Shown piece by piece: positions 12,820-26,751 of a stretch of 64,000 nucleotides of DNA. Below the pieces are notes generated by a model. The model was not told where the DNA came from. It saw nothing but the letters and a program-made list of their open reading frames with translations, and made no database searches. The position numbers were made by a program, and so were the translations under genes. Each line of letters begins with the position of its first letter. Positions within the stretch are counted from its first letter, which is position 1. The stretch is from Serinus canaria (taxonomy: Eukaryota; Chordata; Aves; Passeriformes; Fringillidae): positions 10,171,764 through 10,235,763 of the forward strand of contig NC_066313.1 in NCBI RefSeq assembly GCF_022539315.1, written 5' to 3'.

Positions 12820-12998
12820 GTGAAATCAAGAGAATCCCAGAATATTTTGAGTTGAAAGAGAAGTTAAAGATCATGTCATTCCAACCCACATGCTACAGGC
12901 AGGGACGCTCTCCACTATTCCAGGTTGCTCAGAGCTCCATCCAACCTGGCCTTGGACATTGCCAGGAATGGGGCATCCACAGCTTCTCTGGACAGCTT
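12820..12998 (-). repeat. CR1 LINE 3'-end fragment
   Basis: Reverse-complement CR1 tail. The plus strand reads AATCCCAGAATATTTTGAG, then CATTCCAACCCACATG, then GTTGCTCAGAGCTCCATCC and a CTTCTCTGGACAG end. It is old, with many substitutions. Confidence 0.85.
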
Positions 12999-12999
12999 T

Positions 13000-15646
13000 A
13001 AGTGCAACCCAATAACACTACAACTTGGTTGTCAATACTTGAAGTGTTTGTAGAACTTCCCCAAGCACAGAAATATGACTTGAGGTCCTCCAGACAATTT
13101 GTATTGTGAATGTAATACCCCAAAATAAAGCAGCACAGTTTTGTGAGAAACAACCAATAAGGAGCACAAGAACAGAACCAGATCTTTTACCTACACAGAG
13201 ATTACCATGAAGCAAGTCAGGTAAGAATTCACATGTTAGGCACTCTCAAGCAGAAAGGGGAGTATTCACCTTTTGTAAACCTCAGCAAACAAAAATTTCC
13301 AGAAATTAATTGCCTATTATCTCCAGTACACAAAATATAAAGTAAACATTCCAGGACAACAAACAATCTGTGTTCAACATTGTCCAAATAGCACTGCAAA
13401 GTTATTTTTGAAAAAAAAAAATTACATTGAGAAAGGAAATTTTCATTACTAATAATTCACATGAAATGGAAATGAAAAGAACTCACTACTTGCTGTTTGT
13501 CTGAAATAGTTTAGCAATTGAAAAAAAAATAAAGGCAGACTCATGGAAAGATCACCAATGATCGAGAAAGACAAGGAGTAGGAAAGATTATCTTAGAAAC
13601 AAAATGCATGACCCTTCAGTTCATCAACATTTTTATTATCTACTTATGTGCATGCCTTTTCTAAATACCTGTATGGCATGAGAATTCAAACTACAGCTGT
13701 GAAAATGGAAGAGAGTATGGAAGGCTGGACAGACGGAAGTAATTAAAGTATTAAATAATGGTTTAGTATGTATGCATTTTATTTTAAATAATACATGCAA
13801 TTCCTCACAGCCTTCCCAAGGTGTTTACTTTTTAATGTACATTGTAAAATGTCTTCTTTTTCTGCTGAGCTTCCTTTTGTTAGCCAAGAAAAAGTTTTAT
13901 CTGTATATGTACATGCACACACACACACACAGACACACACATACACATATGACAAAACCCAGTTCCAGGCATTTACAGCATTTTGTAAAATGGAGCAAAA
14001 CTGAAGGAAAGGCAGGCTTTGAAATCTCAGGATCTGAGATGTAGACAGTAACAGAAGCTTAGAAGAAGAGTTTTAGAGTAGCAACACACTTAAAATTGCC
14101 TGGTGGAAGTTTCCCCAACAACAGCCTGAAAGCAGGTGTGCCAATTAGGCTCCTGACAGATTGAGCAGGGAAGACACAGGCCTCTTCAGTGGAAGTGTCT
14201 TGGAGCATATCCAGTACTGATCCATGGCTATGGATATGACTGTGTCAAAACTCAGGCTGCTATGGCTTCACACCCAGCAGTCACCCTGCTGTACAGATGG
14301 CCTGAGAGATGGAGCATGGAAGAAGAGAGCTAAAATGCTGGTGGCAGGAGTCATGAACTGACTGGGACCAACTGCATGAAGCAATGCATGACATCCTGCT
14401 GTGGATGAGAACACTTGCTTTGCTGCCCTGGGCTAGCCACTTATTCCCAGTCAGGAAGCTCATTCAGGATAGAGTCCAGTTTGGTATGCTCAATTTACAG
14501 GGCAATCAAAACCATCCTCATGATTGACACCTGGCAGTGTGGGTAGCTCTGCTCTGACATGGCACAAGTTCTTGGCATCCATAGTCTCAGGGCAGTTTCT
14601 ACCAGACAAAATTTTTTCTCAGACAGTGAAAAATCAAAATTAAACAAGGGTGGGGCAGCTATGATCAGAAATTATCAAGGACTGAATAATGATCAGCTCA
14701 GAATGTAATTAAAATTACAAGATCCATGAACATATTCCTAAGATATTTTTGGCCTCCTCCAATTTTGCCATAGAGCAGAGAGAGTCCTCTTATGTCAGAC
14801 ACAGACAAGTATGGGACAGCGACAGCAAGAATCTGCCTTCATTGAAGAGCTTGTAGTCTATTAAGGTAAAAGTCTTGAGAAGAATAATGTACTTACTGTA
14901 CTGCTGTGTGGGCAGCATAAGTTTTAAGTGTTCTTAATTATTCATTTCTTTGCTGCTAAGTGCTTTGATTTAAAAATGATGTGATGTGTACATGCAGTGT
15001 TGATACTCAGATAACTTAATTGTTTTGGTAATATAACAAGGCATATGATGTAATGTCAATAGACTGCACCTTGTGTGCATTACAAGCTTTTCCATGTGGA
15101 TGCTTATCCTCTAGTGACAAAGCTAATGATTCCTAATACGTGCACAGGGTAAGAAAGAGGCTGCAGTGATGGACACTTAATAAACAGTTAAACAGATTGG
15201 TGGGAGAGCCAAGAAAAAGCCTCAAAATCTTGGCTTGGAACTGGTTTTGGGATGATATAAGCAGATGCAAGAGATTTGAATATGAAGAAAAGGAAAAGCC
15301 TGAGGGAGAAAGATACTGAACTACTGCAGGTATTTGTTCATGATTACAAACTATAATCTTCCCTGCCAAAAATATGCTCCAAGGAACACCAAATTTATAG
15401 TGTGTATTCCAAGGAGTAATTCAAGCTCAAAAATATTAGTTACTATAGGGAACAATGAATTTTCTTTTCCAGGTACTTCAATAAAGGAGTACAAAGTATC
15501 TAATTAAATGTAAACATCCAAGTGGGTATTCATGCCTTCCAACTGATGTCACCTGAATTACTGCCTAGGAAAATCTCTTTGTTGACTATACAGAAAATCT
15601 ACATTTCTAATCATATCACATAAACAGCAGTGAGTAGATGGCTTTC
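13000..15646. other. Intergenic
   Basis: No gene is recognised. It contains the CA microsatellite and otherwise unique sequence. Confidence 0.6.
13915..13949. repeat. CA dinucleotide microsatellite
   Basis: An interrupted (CA)n run, with CACACACACACACACA followed by GACACACACATACACATAT. A likely length-variable marker. Confidence 0.9.
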
Positions 15647-15671
15647 TTTTTTTTTTTTTTTTTTTTTTTTT
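15647..15671. repeat. Poly-T tract, 25 bases
   Basis: An uninterrupted run of 25 T. No retrogene body or polyadenylation signal is visible on either side that would make it a processed-transcript tail. Confidence 0.9.
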
Positions 15672-15956
15672 GGGTTCACATCCATTTGTTTTGAAGCAAA
15701 ATAGAACTACACAACAGAGAGAAAGGGAAATAAAATCTTGGCAATTACTATCATTATGGCTCTGCCACTTGGGAGCAGTAGCATTTATTGCTCAGGTTTT
15801 CTTGAAGAAAGAGGGTTTAGATGGGATAGGTATGAACAGCTCATTGTTCAGAGGAAATGCTGATCAAGAGGAAATCAAAGAGGAAATGCTCATTTTTATG
15901 TCATAATTGTGTGCTATGCAGTCTTTTAAAACACATATAGTCCATACTATTTACTG

Positions 15957-16168
15957 TGAGAGCAGTGAGGCACTGGCACAGGTTGCCCAGAGAATTTGTG
16001 GGTGCCCCATCCCTGGAATTGTTCAAGGCCAGCTTGGATGGAGTTCTGGGAAATGTGGTCTGGTGGAAAGTGTCCCCACCTTTGGCAGGAGGTTGAAACA
16101 AGATGATTTTTACGTTCCCTTCCAATCCAAACCATTCAGTCATTTTATGATTCAATGCAAGAACATTC
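15957..16168 (+). repeat. CR1 LINE 3'-end fragment
   Basis: Plus-strand CR1 tail: GTGAGGCACTGGCACAGGTT, CCCATCCCTGGAATTGTTCA, then TTCCCTTCCAATCCAAACCA and a remnant of the terminal ATTTTATGATTCAATG repeat, so the true 3' end is preserved. Confidence 0.9.
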
Positions 16169-16279
16169 ATGCAAGAATTATCCTAGATCTGTTGCAAAGT
16201 CTATCTTTCTACACAGCTTGTGGGGTTTTTCTTGGTTTGGGTGTTGTTATTGTTGGGGGTGGTTTAGTCTATTTTTTGG

Positions 16280-16300
16280 TTTTTTTTTTTTTTTTTTTTT
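16280..16300. repeat. Poly-T tract, 21 bases
   Basis: An uninterrupted T run about 110 bp after the CR1 tail at 15957-16168, followed by GTGAGTGTGTTT. Confidence 0.9.
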
Positions 16301-17216
16301 GTGAGTGTGTTTAGGATTTTGAAGATATCCATATTACCAAAAGGCAGCACAAAAGAGCAGCGAATCACCTCCTGTAATTGAGACAGCAAGATAATTTGGA
16401 GCAACCAACTTTCTTCTCTGTCTCCATGAATATTTTTCCCATTGAAATTAAATAGTATTTTTGAAGTGATTGCAGCAGATTCAGGATTTTATTGAACAGT
16501 TTTAGTAGGTATGAAGTATGAATGTGTCAACAGAATGAGAGGAGGATGGAGAATAGGCTGTAAATGTAACATCTCTAATTAAACCTGTAATGAGATATAA
16601 GCAAATCATTGCCATCACTACTGTGATTCACATTTTCTTTTTAGAAGCACATCTACTAACAGCTTTCTTTCCCCCAGTCAGCCTCAACTTGAAAGTCAGA
16701 TTTGCATTCTACTTGCCCACAGGTGTTGCCCCATTTGAAGGTTTTCTGACACAGAAAACAGATGTGACAAATAAGAACACACCCATCATTGTGGTATCAG
16801 ACATAAGTACAAAATAAAGCAATGGGTTATCAGGATGAACTAAGAGGTCATTCTCCTTTTTCCAATTGCTTATCTTAAAAATTAGGATTCGATCTAAGTT
16901 GTGTCAAAAATAGTTATACTGCTGTAACAGTACTGCATAATTACAAGTACAATCGTGCTTTTGAGTGAAAATTAGCCTCTGAACCCCTTGTAGCATAGAA
17001 AGTTTAGCACTTTGGTTACTTTCTACCTAGATCTGACCCAAAATCTCAGTTTTATAATACCAAACCAATTTCTAATTGATTTTATATCACCATTGATTAT
17101 TACAGCTATGTAAGACTTCATCCAATTGAGTTAGAGAGGAGGGGAGGGGGAAAAATCTATCACAAAGATACAGAAGCATCCATCAAAGATGCATTTAGAG
17201 CAAATGGACAATGCAC

Positions 17217-17238
17217 TTTTTTTTTTTTTTTTTTTTTT
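17217..17238. repeat. Poly-T tract, 22 bases
   Basis: An uninterrupted T run, the third long T tract of the same orientation within 1.6 kb. Confidence 0.9.
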
Positions 17239-20200
17239 AAATTTGTAATTGTATTAAAGGGAATGACATTTAGCAGCCATCCACTGCAGGTTATTGAAAT
17301 ATTCTGTGACCTTGGCTCCACTTCCAAATGGAAAGCAAAACCGCAAATAAAACTGCAGGGAATACAGAAATCAAATTTTTGTCTCAATTACATTGTTTTG
17401 AAAATGTTCAATAGTATGCTAATGATCCTAATTAGTCTCAGAGATACCAATTTTGGAATCAGTGCTTAGCCAAAAACCACATGTTGAATAAGCCCACAAT
17501 CTGTAAATGGACATGGCTCAAATACATAAGTGAACCTGTACATATTTACTAGAGTAGCCCAACAATTTTGCTGAAAGCAGGGGATTTTTGCCCAAATAAT
17601 TGTACCAGTAGTTTTGTATAAGCCCAATACACACAGAGCACACTTTAATTATAAGTTACTTCATCCCTTTTTAAGATTAAACCACGATGATACAGGTGCT
17701 GTCACACTGGAGGGGCATTTTCCACCCTGCTATATCCTGGCAATTAAAGCAGTAAGCATGTGTTTAGCAGTAGTGCTCTTTTTTAATCATGTCACTACTT
17801 CTTGGAATGCAAAATCAGAAACAATTTTTTTTTTTAACATTTTATTTCAGAAGAGACAGGGAAGTGTAGAAGTTGAAGGCCATCCCCTCGAGTGCCAGTG
17901 TCTTTAAGAGTTATTTATTACAGCTTGAGTCTGTTCACTGAGTACAGCTGTTAAGAATAGGAGTAGGAAGAGAGGAGAGAGAGAGCAGGAGCTCTTTGCC
18001 TGACAGCAGTTGTTAGAGCAGCACTCCTGATTATTGTAATGGGTTCACTTGCCAAATGCCTTTCATACCAAAAGCAAGACTGTTAAATGTGAAGTTGAGG
18101 AGGTGGATGGTTTTTTCCCCAATGAAAAAGTATTCTGCACATCAACCCCCACCATTGAGCATTAAAAGCATTTTGATGTTTGAGGGAATCATTTCCAGGG
18201 GGACATCACAGCATCTACCTGTCTTTTGTGGCTTCTGAACACTTTGTTCACAACAGTGAATCAGTGCATAGGAGTCCTTTTAGACTTTACTAATAACTAA
18301 GGTTTAGTTTTATCTCTTTTGATCAGTAGCATTCATAAATAAGAATTTTTTTCTCACTTCCCACTCCCTGGAAACAATTGGAGTGACTCAACTGAAAACC
18401 TTTGCTCATCTTTTCAGCTCTTCAGCAGCAAAGTCCATTTTAGACAAAAATCAGAGATCAATGCTGCTTTTTTATCAGCCACTAACCTGCCCCCAAAACT
18501 ACACAGTTACTGCATGAATATTTGGGTACTTTAAAATTAATAAAGAGCCAAAACCCCCACACTTCAAACCCTTCCTTTACTAACTGAGAGGCAAAAAAAA
18601 CTCTTTGAGCAGCAAAGAAGAAAGCAAGCCTTTGATTCCTTTGAAGGGAACACCTCTCCCATGCCTTTGCCAGGGCACAGCTGTCACCAGTGGGGCTGCT
18701 ACAGTGACAGAGCACAGGGCTGGAGCAAATGCCAGTGGGAAGGAAAAAACTCCAGGGCTTCCTCCAGCCTGGGAGGTCTGGGGCTGGGAAAACACATTGC
18801 AAGGAACATATGGGCTGGTGGGGAAAATCATAGCTGAAAAGACTGATGATTGCTCCCACGGAAAGTGCACTTGAGGCAAAAACTACACCCTTCCTGTCAT
18901 GAAAGTGGAGTGATTTTAGACATCACAGTAGAACTGAAAACATGATGTATGAGGAAAAATCAAGGAATTCATGCTCCTGCTGATGCTTTCCAGCAAGCAG
19001 AACTCAATGAGGGCATGTGGTAACCCAGAACTGCCCGGGTGTGTGGTAACCCAGTTGGAACAGAATTAGGAAACAATAAATCACCTCAGTGACTGGGATA
19101 CTGAAACATAATTTAAATATAAAAACAACAATTAAAAAATCTGCTTCTCAAGTCTTTATTTTATAAGGGGCATTTTGAAACTTCAACAATATTTCTAGGA
19201 CCAAATTCACACACACAAGAGTGTAAGGACAACCAGAAGACTCAGAGGAGTCAAAATAGATTTTTTTCTTTCTTTTTTTTTTTTTTTTAATTTTGTTTCA
19301 GACTATTATTGTTACTATTATTACTGCTTACACTTCCAGATAGGTCAAACCATGTTCCCAGGAGAGGGAGTGCTCTTTGGCTTCTGTGTTAGGCTGGGAA
19401 GATTGACTTTCTTCCTTTGGTGCAAGGCAAGTCATGCACCATATGCTGGCTAGTTTCTTTCAATCACAGAAAAGAAAATGTTTTGTGTATCCCACAGATT
19501 TTTTTTTATTAATCATATTTTTTTTGCTGTGTATGAAAGGAACAATTAAAACTGCATTTTAAAGCACATATGGGTATAGTGAGTATACAGATGAGTACCG
19601 CCACTTTGCTTGAGCTTTATGAGAAAATAAAAATTATAATTATTTCTCCCAGCTTACCTAACTTATTAAAATACCAATTTATGAGGCATTTCTGCTGGCT
19701 TTTAAACCATCAAAACACCTGCAAGTCACTTGAACCTTTACAGACCTGCAGTTGTCTTTACTGACACATTATGCACAGATTTTATGTATGATATTCCATT
19801 ACAGATGCCTCACGCCACCAGCCTGCTTGCAGAATTAAAAAGAATTAGAAAAAGGAATTTTAAAGGACAAATAAAAAGAGAACTCTGTGTGGAAGTTGCT
19901 CCCAAAATTGAAACGAGATTTTTCAAATATTTTTCTAAAGCACTTTTAGGCAAGGCAACAAAGAGAATGAGCTAGTATAGTCAAAGAAACCTCAATTCCT
20001 TTTGCTACTGTTCTGTAATGGATGTACTAAAAAATCATTAATATATGTCTGAAAGATGAGGAGTTGGAAATATAGCACCACAGTTATTGGTTGTCCTTTA
20101 TTACCAAGTCAATGCATTGCTCCAGGTTTTCTTACCATACGTATTGAAAAAAAATAAGAAAAAAGCTGCAAAAAGGATTAATTCTGAAAATAGCATACAA

Positions 20201-23200
20201 AAGTAGAAAAAGAAATCAATAGCAACAGGAATCTAGGGAATAGATTAAAAAAAATCACAAGGGTTGGAATGGTTACTTATAAATGACAGATGAAAAGCAA
20301 AAATCAATAGAAAACTCTGAAGAAGGTACCACAGGAATAAATGAATATATTCTCCAGAAAAATGAATGGTTTGTGTATGGCAGACAAAACCAATGGACCC
20401 AGTCATCGTGAAATGGAAAAATGCCATCACATCCCATAACACTTTGTAATGACCTTGACGGGGAGAAACTGCTGAGAAGTTACATCTCACTTAGTCTGGC
20501 AGGAGTTTGTGCAGATTTGAAGGCTTTCACTTGATCCTTGCCATGGTTTATCACCAGTCAGCAACCAAGTACCACAGAGCTGCCAGGTACAATAGCCACA
20601 CCTTACTACCTACCAACCCTTTGTAAGCTGAAATCATGTCTTCATCATGTCTTCATCAAGGCTAGACAGTGATAAATACTACAATTCTCATATTTGTTAG
20701 CTGTCTTTTTACTGATTTAAGTGCATCATTGAAAACAGCACCTTGAGACAAAAGTGGGCAGAAAGCTACTGAGTCACCCTTTCTGATTTGGAAATGACAG
20801 TTCAGCATTGTTCCTATTCTGCAACTTCCCAGAAAGTTTTATGAATATATTTTCTTTGAACTCCAAAGGGAATTTCTACTGCCAAGTGTGAATATACTGG
20901 TTAGGCAGCTTAAGTGGCTTAAGGAGGAAACCAGTGCATTTGCTCTGCTTAAATTTGACTAACAATCCTCCTTTCATTCCACAGCTCAGGAGAAAGATCC
21001 CTGAGACCAAGTGATCAGTAGTTTTTGAAGGGTTTTCCTTCATTTTGCTCTTGTTCCTGATTACTTTTGTGTTTTATAGGACATACAGCTAATATGGAAG
21101 AGAAGATGCCCTGTGTTGGTAGTAAAGTTTTAATAGATTCATCTAATGGGATTCAATGCAATAGTTTTTGTTTAGATTCTTAAGATCTGTTTTTAAATAT
21201 TTTTGTTAGTTCATGTTAAAAGGAGACAAGCCTATGTATACATAGCAACACATTTCCTTAAAGTTTCCCTTTGCAGCACATTAAAAAATCTTTAAAAATC
21301 TGTCTAAAAATCACTTTAATGGCTTTGATTTTGGTGCTGTGGTGTCCTGACTCTTGCCTTGATGTTAAGAAACTAAGGCAGTGTGTTCTTCTTGCCTTAA
21401 GCTGGCCTAGTGTCATGACAGGAGTGACTGGACTGACAGACAGGCCACCTAAAAAAGGATGTCCTGAGCTCTGTTTTGTCCCATGGCTCCTGTTCTTTGT
21501 CTCAGCATTAGGATGTATAAACTAGACAGACAAAAATGTAAACAACTAACTGGGTATTCCCCAGGTACTGATGATGCATCTAGAAACTTTTAGTGTGGAA
21601 CTAATTGCTCTCCAGTTGTCCTCACCTGGGAGAAGCCTTTCAGAGACTGTTAGAATGCACTGTAATTTGAGCAACTTAAATTAGGCTGGACAGGGAGACC
21701 TCCAAAAGGATAAATGAGGCACCTTGAAAAGCACCTCAGGATCACATACTCTGTGATATCTGTAATTTCTGAGATTTTAAATGGCTTTTTGAAAATGTCG
21801 GTGTGGCTTGATGCATGATTTACATGCATGATCATTGTATTTTCCTCTTCCTGAATTCTCCCTTGCTTTGCTGATCTCCTTTTTCTTGCATCTGGCTGTT
21901 TTAACCTTGCAAAAAGCAGAACTGGATGTTCACATTTTGCTCTGGGGAAAGGGAAGAACTCAACATTTTGGGAAAAAATCAGAAATTAAAGCAGAACTTT
22001 TTTCTTCATCCTCTGCTCTCCCTTGGTGCTCACATGCCAGCCTTACCCTGCAGCCACTTAGGTTTTAACCAGTTGGTACCCCACAATCCACTCTGTATAT
22101 TTTTGAGTGTTTTGAGCTTATTCCATCTGCTCCCATTAAGAAATGGTCCTGGACAAGCAAGGAGAGGAACCACAGGAACTTCAGACTTTACCCTTACTTG
22201 TGAGTATATTCTTACAAAATGTTAGTCAGATGAATCTTTATGGAAAACCTGTGAAAATAGCTACAGATTTCCAGCCTGACAAGGAAAAATGCAAATGCTT
22301 TTTCCTCAGTTCTTTTATCCATTCTTTATGCTGCTCTCACAGCTTTTTTTATTTCATCCTTTAACATTGGTTCATACCTAAATAATCTATCTATAGCCAG
22401 TATTCAGCTATATTGTATAAGCCTACAGTACTGCCTCCCCTTGTTTCAAAAAGAATTCTGTACTAGTGCCTCAGGAAATCTCTCTAACCTTCCCTTTCAC
22501 ATCACAGTGTTTGAGAAAGCATTTTTCTCTCCTTTTCCCAAGACCTTCTCAGCTGTACCCTTGACATATTTTAATCAGGGTTTCTCTCTGACCAAAGGAC
22601 AGACACCTCTCTCTCCCAATTAGTTAATGGTTTCCTACTTTCTGCTGCTGCTGTTGTTGTTTCCATCTCACTCACTGTCCTCCTTGACCTAACAGCAGCT
22701 GGAACTCTGAAATTAGATTAGACAGGTTCAGGCAACTCTCTCAGCTGCATAGAGGTTGCTGGAGTAGTTTTGCTATTTGTGGCTAAAAATGTGACTGAAT
22801 TAGTAATTTTTCTATAAATTGCAGCAATGGCAGGTGTGTATTGATGGACATGAATATTTCAAATGAATATAGGAGAAAAGCAGAAGTAGAAGGCAGGTGC
22901 ACTTCCTTTTGTAGCACAAACACAAATAAGACAGATAAACCTTCCCAAAGACTGTATTTAAAGCGCTGTTCATTCTACACTGCCCTAGACACAGCCTTTC
23001 TAAAGGAAAAATACTAGTGATAATATATTCCAGTGGTAAGGAATGGTTTATTATTAAAAATGCTTTACTGTTATTATGACTGCTAAGGAACTAATCTTTC
23101 AGTTTTAAGTATGTTGTAGTTGTACTGCAAGGCTCATGGTAATACTAGAATCAAAGGGTAAAGGAAAAGGATTTTACACAGACAGACAAATTTCTCTTTT

Positions 23201-23539
23201 ACTAATTCCTGCCTCTTGTGAAGCAACATGAACTCAAGTTGACTCAAGTATGCTCTCTAATTCTCAGCGCTTATATTTTACAAAAAAATTTAAAGAGATA
23301 TGGGCTTTAGCAGCAAGTACTCACAAAGAGTCCTTTTCTGCAGGTCATTTGCCCAGTTTTGAAAAACTGGAGTAAAGGCCATGCAAAGAAAACATCACCT
23401 GAAAACTACAGAGAGCAAGAAAAACAGAAGATAAGGCCATTGGACAAAAATGCAACTGAACGTGGTGGAATAAATTAATTGTTGTTCAGCAAGAACCTGT
23501 CACTAGCTAGAATGGTAGGGCAGCCCATTCTGCACACCA
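17239..23539. other. Intergenic, AT-rich
   Basis: No gene is recognised in 6.3 kb. There is a T-rich stretch at about 19261-19290 with ATT trinucleotides after it, and a short tandem duplication (CATGTCTTCAT) near 20636-20660. Open frames here, such as 19730-19975, show no known domain and begin without context. Confidence 0.55.
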
Positions 23540-23732
23540 TGGAATTGTAGAATGCTCTGGGTTGGAGGGGACCTTAAAGAGTGTTGAGTTCCAAATCCCC
23601 TGCCATGGGCAGGTACACCTTCCACTCAAACAGGTTGTTCAGAGCCCCATCCAACCTGGCCCTGAAGACTCCCAAGGATGGGACACCCACAACTTCTCTG
23701 GGCAGCTTGTTCCAGTGTCTCATGTTCACATT
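23540..23732 (-). repeat. CR1 LINE 3'-end fragment
   Basis: Inverted CR1 tail beginning GGAATTGTAGAATGCTCTGG (degraded terminal repeat), then GGTTGGAGGGGACCTTAAAG, TCAGAGCCCCATCCAACCTG and CTTCTCTGGGCAGC. Truncated on the right. Confidence 0.9.
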
Positions 23733-25864
23733 AATTATTGATCTATTAATTTAAAAAATGAAAAAAAAAAATCAAGCATGCAGAGGAAGAGGTAGCCATC
23801 ATTTCTATTATTGCATCTATTTTTTTGCTACATGCTGGGAAGAAGGAACCTGTTGCTATTTTTTAGAGAGGAGATATGAGGGTGTGCTAAACCTTCTGCT
23901 GCTTTTCTTAAGGAGCAGCACAATTTAAGTTTTAGACTTCTAGCAACAGTTCCTTGTTCACCTTGATGCCTTCCTGCTGTTAAAGTAGGGCAGGATCAAA
24001 GAGGGATGTTTGTTAAACACCTTCCCTAGCACCTTCAAACTCAGTTTCAGTTCCTCTGACTGTGACATTTCCATTTCATATGTACAAAGGGTCAAATACA
24101 GGCTGCCCAAGCTCTTTCTAAACCCACAGGAAACATCCCTCCATCCACACCTCCTCTCATTCCCGTTACATTTTGCCAAACAATGAGGAGCCCACGCCTC
24201 AAATCAGGCATCTGAGCTCTGCAGGGTGCATATGGTTGAATATAGGAAAAGTAGGTCAGATGTTTCAATTCAAAGAGCATAACTGGTATGCTAATTAATC
24301 TTTCCAAATCCTAATGAATAATTAGAGATGTTTTTTCTGTGATGTTATTATTTTCATTATTACAGTTGTGTAAAATAATTTCCATTATTTTATCAATGCG
24401 ACATGATGCTCTGTGAATGTTAAGGATTTCATCAGTAAAGCAGCTCTGACAGATATATGTTACTATGCAAAAAAGTGAATTTCAAAGCTGTTGAGTTACA
24501 GTGAATGACAAAAAAAAAAAAAAAAACCAGAAAACCCAAACCAGAAAAATGGAAAAAATATAAAACAAACCCAAGCAATAATAGCAGAAGCTCTCATAGA
24601 ACATAAAATTCCTTGAAGGACACATTAGTCCTTCCAGAAACAGCAATTTTGTTTTTGCAAACAGAGGGAGTAAAGAGAATAAATTGTATAATTTTCTATT
24701 ATGAAAGTTCATATAATGTGTCATCACATCTGTCCTTCAAGAAACAGCAATTGATCTGGATAAGAATGGAGAAAACAAAAGAAGGACTCCCTCCCACTGC
24801 CAGTCAGAGAGTGAAAGACATGAAAGGTATTCATCGAAAAGGCAAAATTCCAGACATTTTTATCTGCATAAGCAAAGAGGTACAGAATTGATCCTGCTAA
24901 TTGTTTTAATCATCCATTGCAATGAAGCTAAGAGAAATCTATCCACTCTGAGGGCTGCAAGACCCAACCAGTACTGTCAGGTCAAGGCTACCGTGCATAT
25001 CAAATGTTACTTGATAGAGTCCATAAACATCAACATTATTTCATCACAAAAATGAATAATTGAATACATAAAGAGACCTCAACTCCACACCAAGATTTAA
25101 CTTCATTAAAAATACTGCAAGGACTTAACTTTGAGAGTACATGTAGGCAGCCCTCCCTTACTCAGAAGTGCCCACAGTTAGGAAATACAACATCATTTGG
25201 CTTTCTATTGCTCTCCCAAGCACATGATTATGGCTGCAACAGAAAATCAGTATTCCATTTGCTACTAATGTATTGCTGCTTGTTTAGGACCCTCCCTCCA
25301 CTGCCACCTTACTGGTAATATCATGTATTTCACAACATTTTGCTGAGTTCAGTGCATTTCAATACTTCCTTTAAGTGTTTTGCACTTTCTTTTCAATTCT
25401 CTCTTTGCAGTGCATCAAACTTTGTTTATTATATTTCAAACACTGGGGCAGATAAATAGTGTCTGCCATGATATACTTTCAGTTGAGGATTGAAAGTGCC
25501 TGCTTAAAATTCCCTTTGAATAAATTGTAGTTTATAAAAAAGAAAGCTTTTTGGCAAGCCAATAATTATCATACAATTATTTGTGCTAGGCAGTCAGAAG
25601 AAGTGGATGTAGCACACACATTTTGTAATTGAATAGCAAAAAAAGATACTGACTATCTTTCCCAGAGAAGAATTTGTTGCACAATCCTAAATAAATGACC
25701 TACATGTCCTACAAAAAGGATTTCAGGCACTTTTTTCTGGACATACAGACTACAGTAAGTTTGGCAGTTTCCTTTAAACAAAGAACCTTTACCTTTAGAG
25801 GCAGGATAAGCCATTTTTGTTAACAGTTTGCACCCATTTGAATGAACAATTCCCAGGAGAAATT
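23733..25864. other. Intergenic
   Basis: Unique-looking AT-rich sequence with an A run at about 24510-24526. No gene or repeat family is recognised. Confidence 0.6.
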
Positions 25865-26475
25865 CTACAGGATCTGCTGCTCCATTGGGATCCCTACAAA
25901 TCTCTGGGGTCTGATGGGTTTCATCCAAGACTCCTCAAAGAGCTGGTTAAGCAAAACTTCTGTCAATGATTTTTTAGTTGTCGTGAAAAACCAGAGTGTC
26001 CAGCTGACAGGAAGCTGATGAACATTGCCCTGATTTTCAAAAAGGGGGACTTTGGTTTTCAGTCTCACTTCAGTGACTGGTAAAGTTATGGAGGAGATTA
26101 TTTTGGGATTATTGAAAAGCACCTGGAAGCCAGCACAGCAATTGCTCACAGCTGGCACAGCTTCATGAGGGGAAAGTGCTGCTTTATCAAACCTGCTTTC
26201 CTTTTGTGGCAAGGTAACCCAGCCAGCTGACCAAGGGAAGACAGGTAATGTCCAGATCTTTCTGGATTTCAGTGAAGTCTTGATTTTCTCTTCCAGGATC
26301 CTTCTGGGTAAAATGGCCATCCCAGAGCTGGATAAACACAGCATGGGATGGCTGAGTGACCAGCTCACAAAGGGTTACAGTGACTGGGGGACATCAGACT
26401 GGTGACCTGTCACCAGTGGGGTTCCATCCTCAGCCCTGTGCTCTTCAACACCTTCATAAACAATCTCTGCAGATA
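25865..26475 (+). repeat. CR1 LINE fragment, reverse-transcriptase core, inactive
   Basis: In three shifting plus-strand frames one reads parts typical of the CR1 reverse transcriptase: a GSDGFHPRLLKELV-like start (25890-25950), NIALIFKKGDF (about 26021-26055), KVMEEIILGLL (26080-26115), FLDFSEVL and WRPVTSGVP-like parts, and LFNTFINNL (about 26440-26465). Stops and frameshifts occur throughout. This is a 5'/internal piece without the 3' tail, unlike the other CR1 copies, and is clearly non-functional. Confidence 0.88.
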
Positions 26476-26751
26476 AATCCTAAAAAATTTCAGAGAACTA
26501 TTGAAACTCTGTCCAGAATCGTCTTCAAGATGCTTTTCAATAAATCATCTTCACTTCAGTATTTGACAATTGAAATTCTGTCTGATTCATACACTTGGGG
26601 TAGAAAACATCAGGAACTGGGCTTTGACCTTCTCTTGTTCCTACAGGACTCAGTTAGGGATAAATATTGCTGAGTTTCTCCTACACAAGAGACATCAAAA
26701 ACTCACCATAGATACCCATTTTTACTTTTTGCCCTGATCATGTTTTTTTGC

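Noticed and set aside
15672..15906. Possible retrocopy attached to the 25-base T tract
   Set aside because: No inverted polyadenylation signal close to the tract, no recognisable protein or RNA gene sequence, and no target duplication seen.
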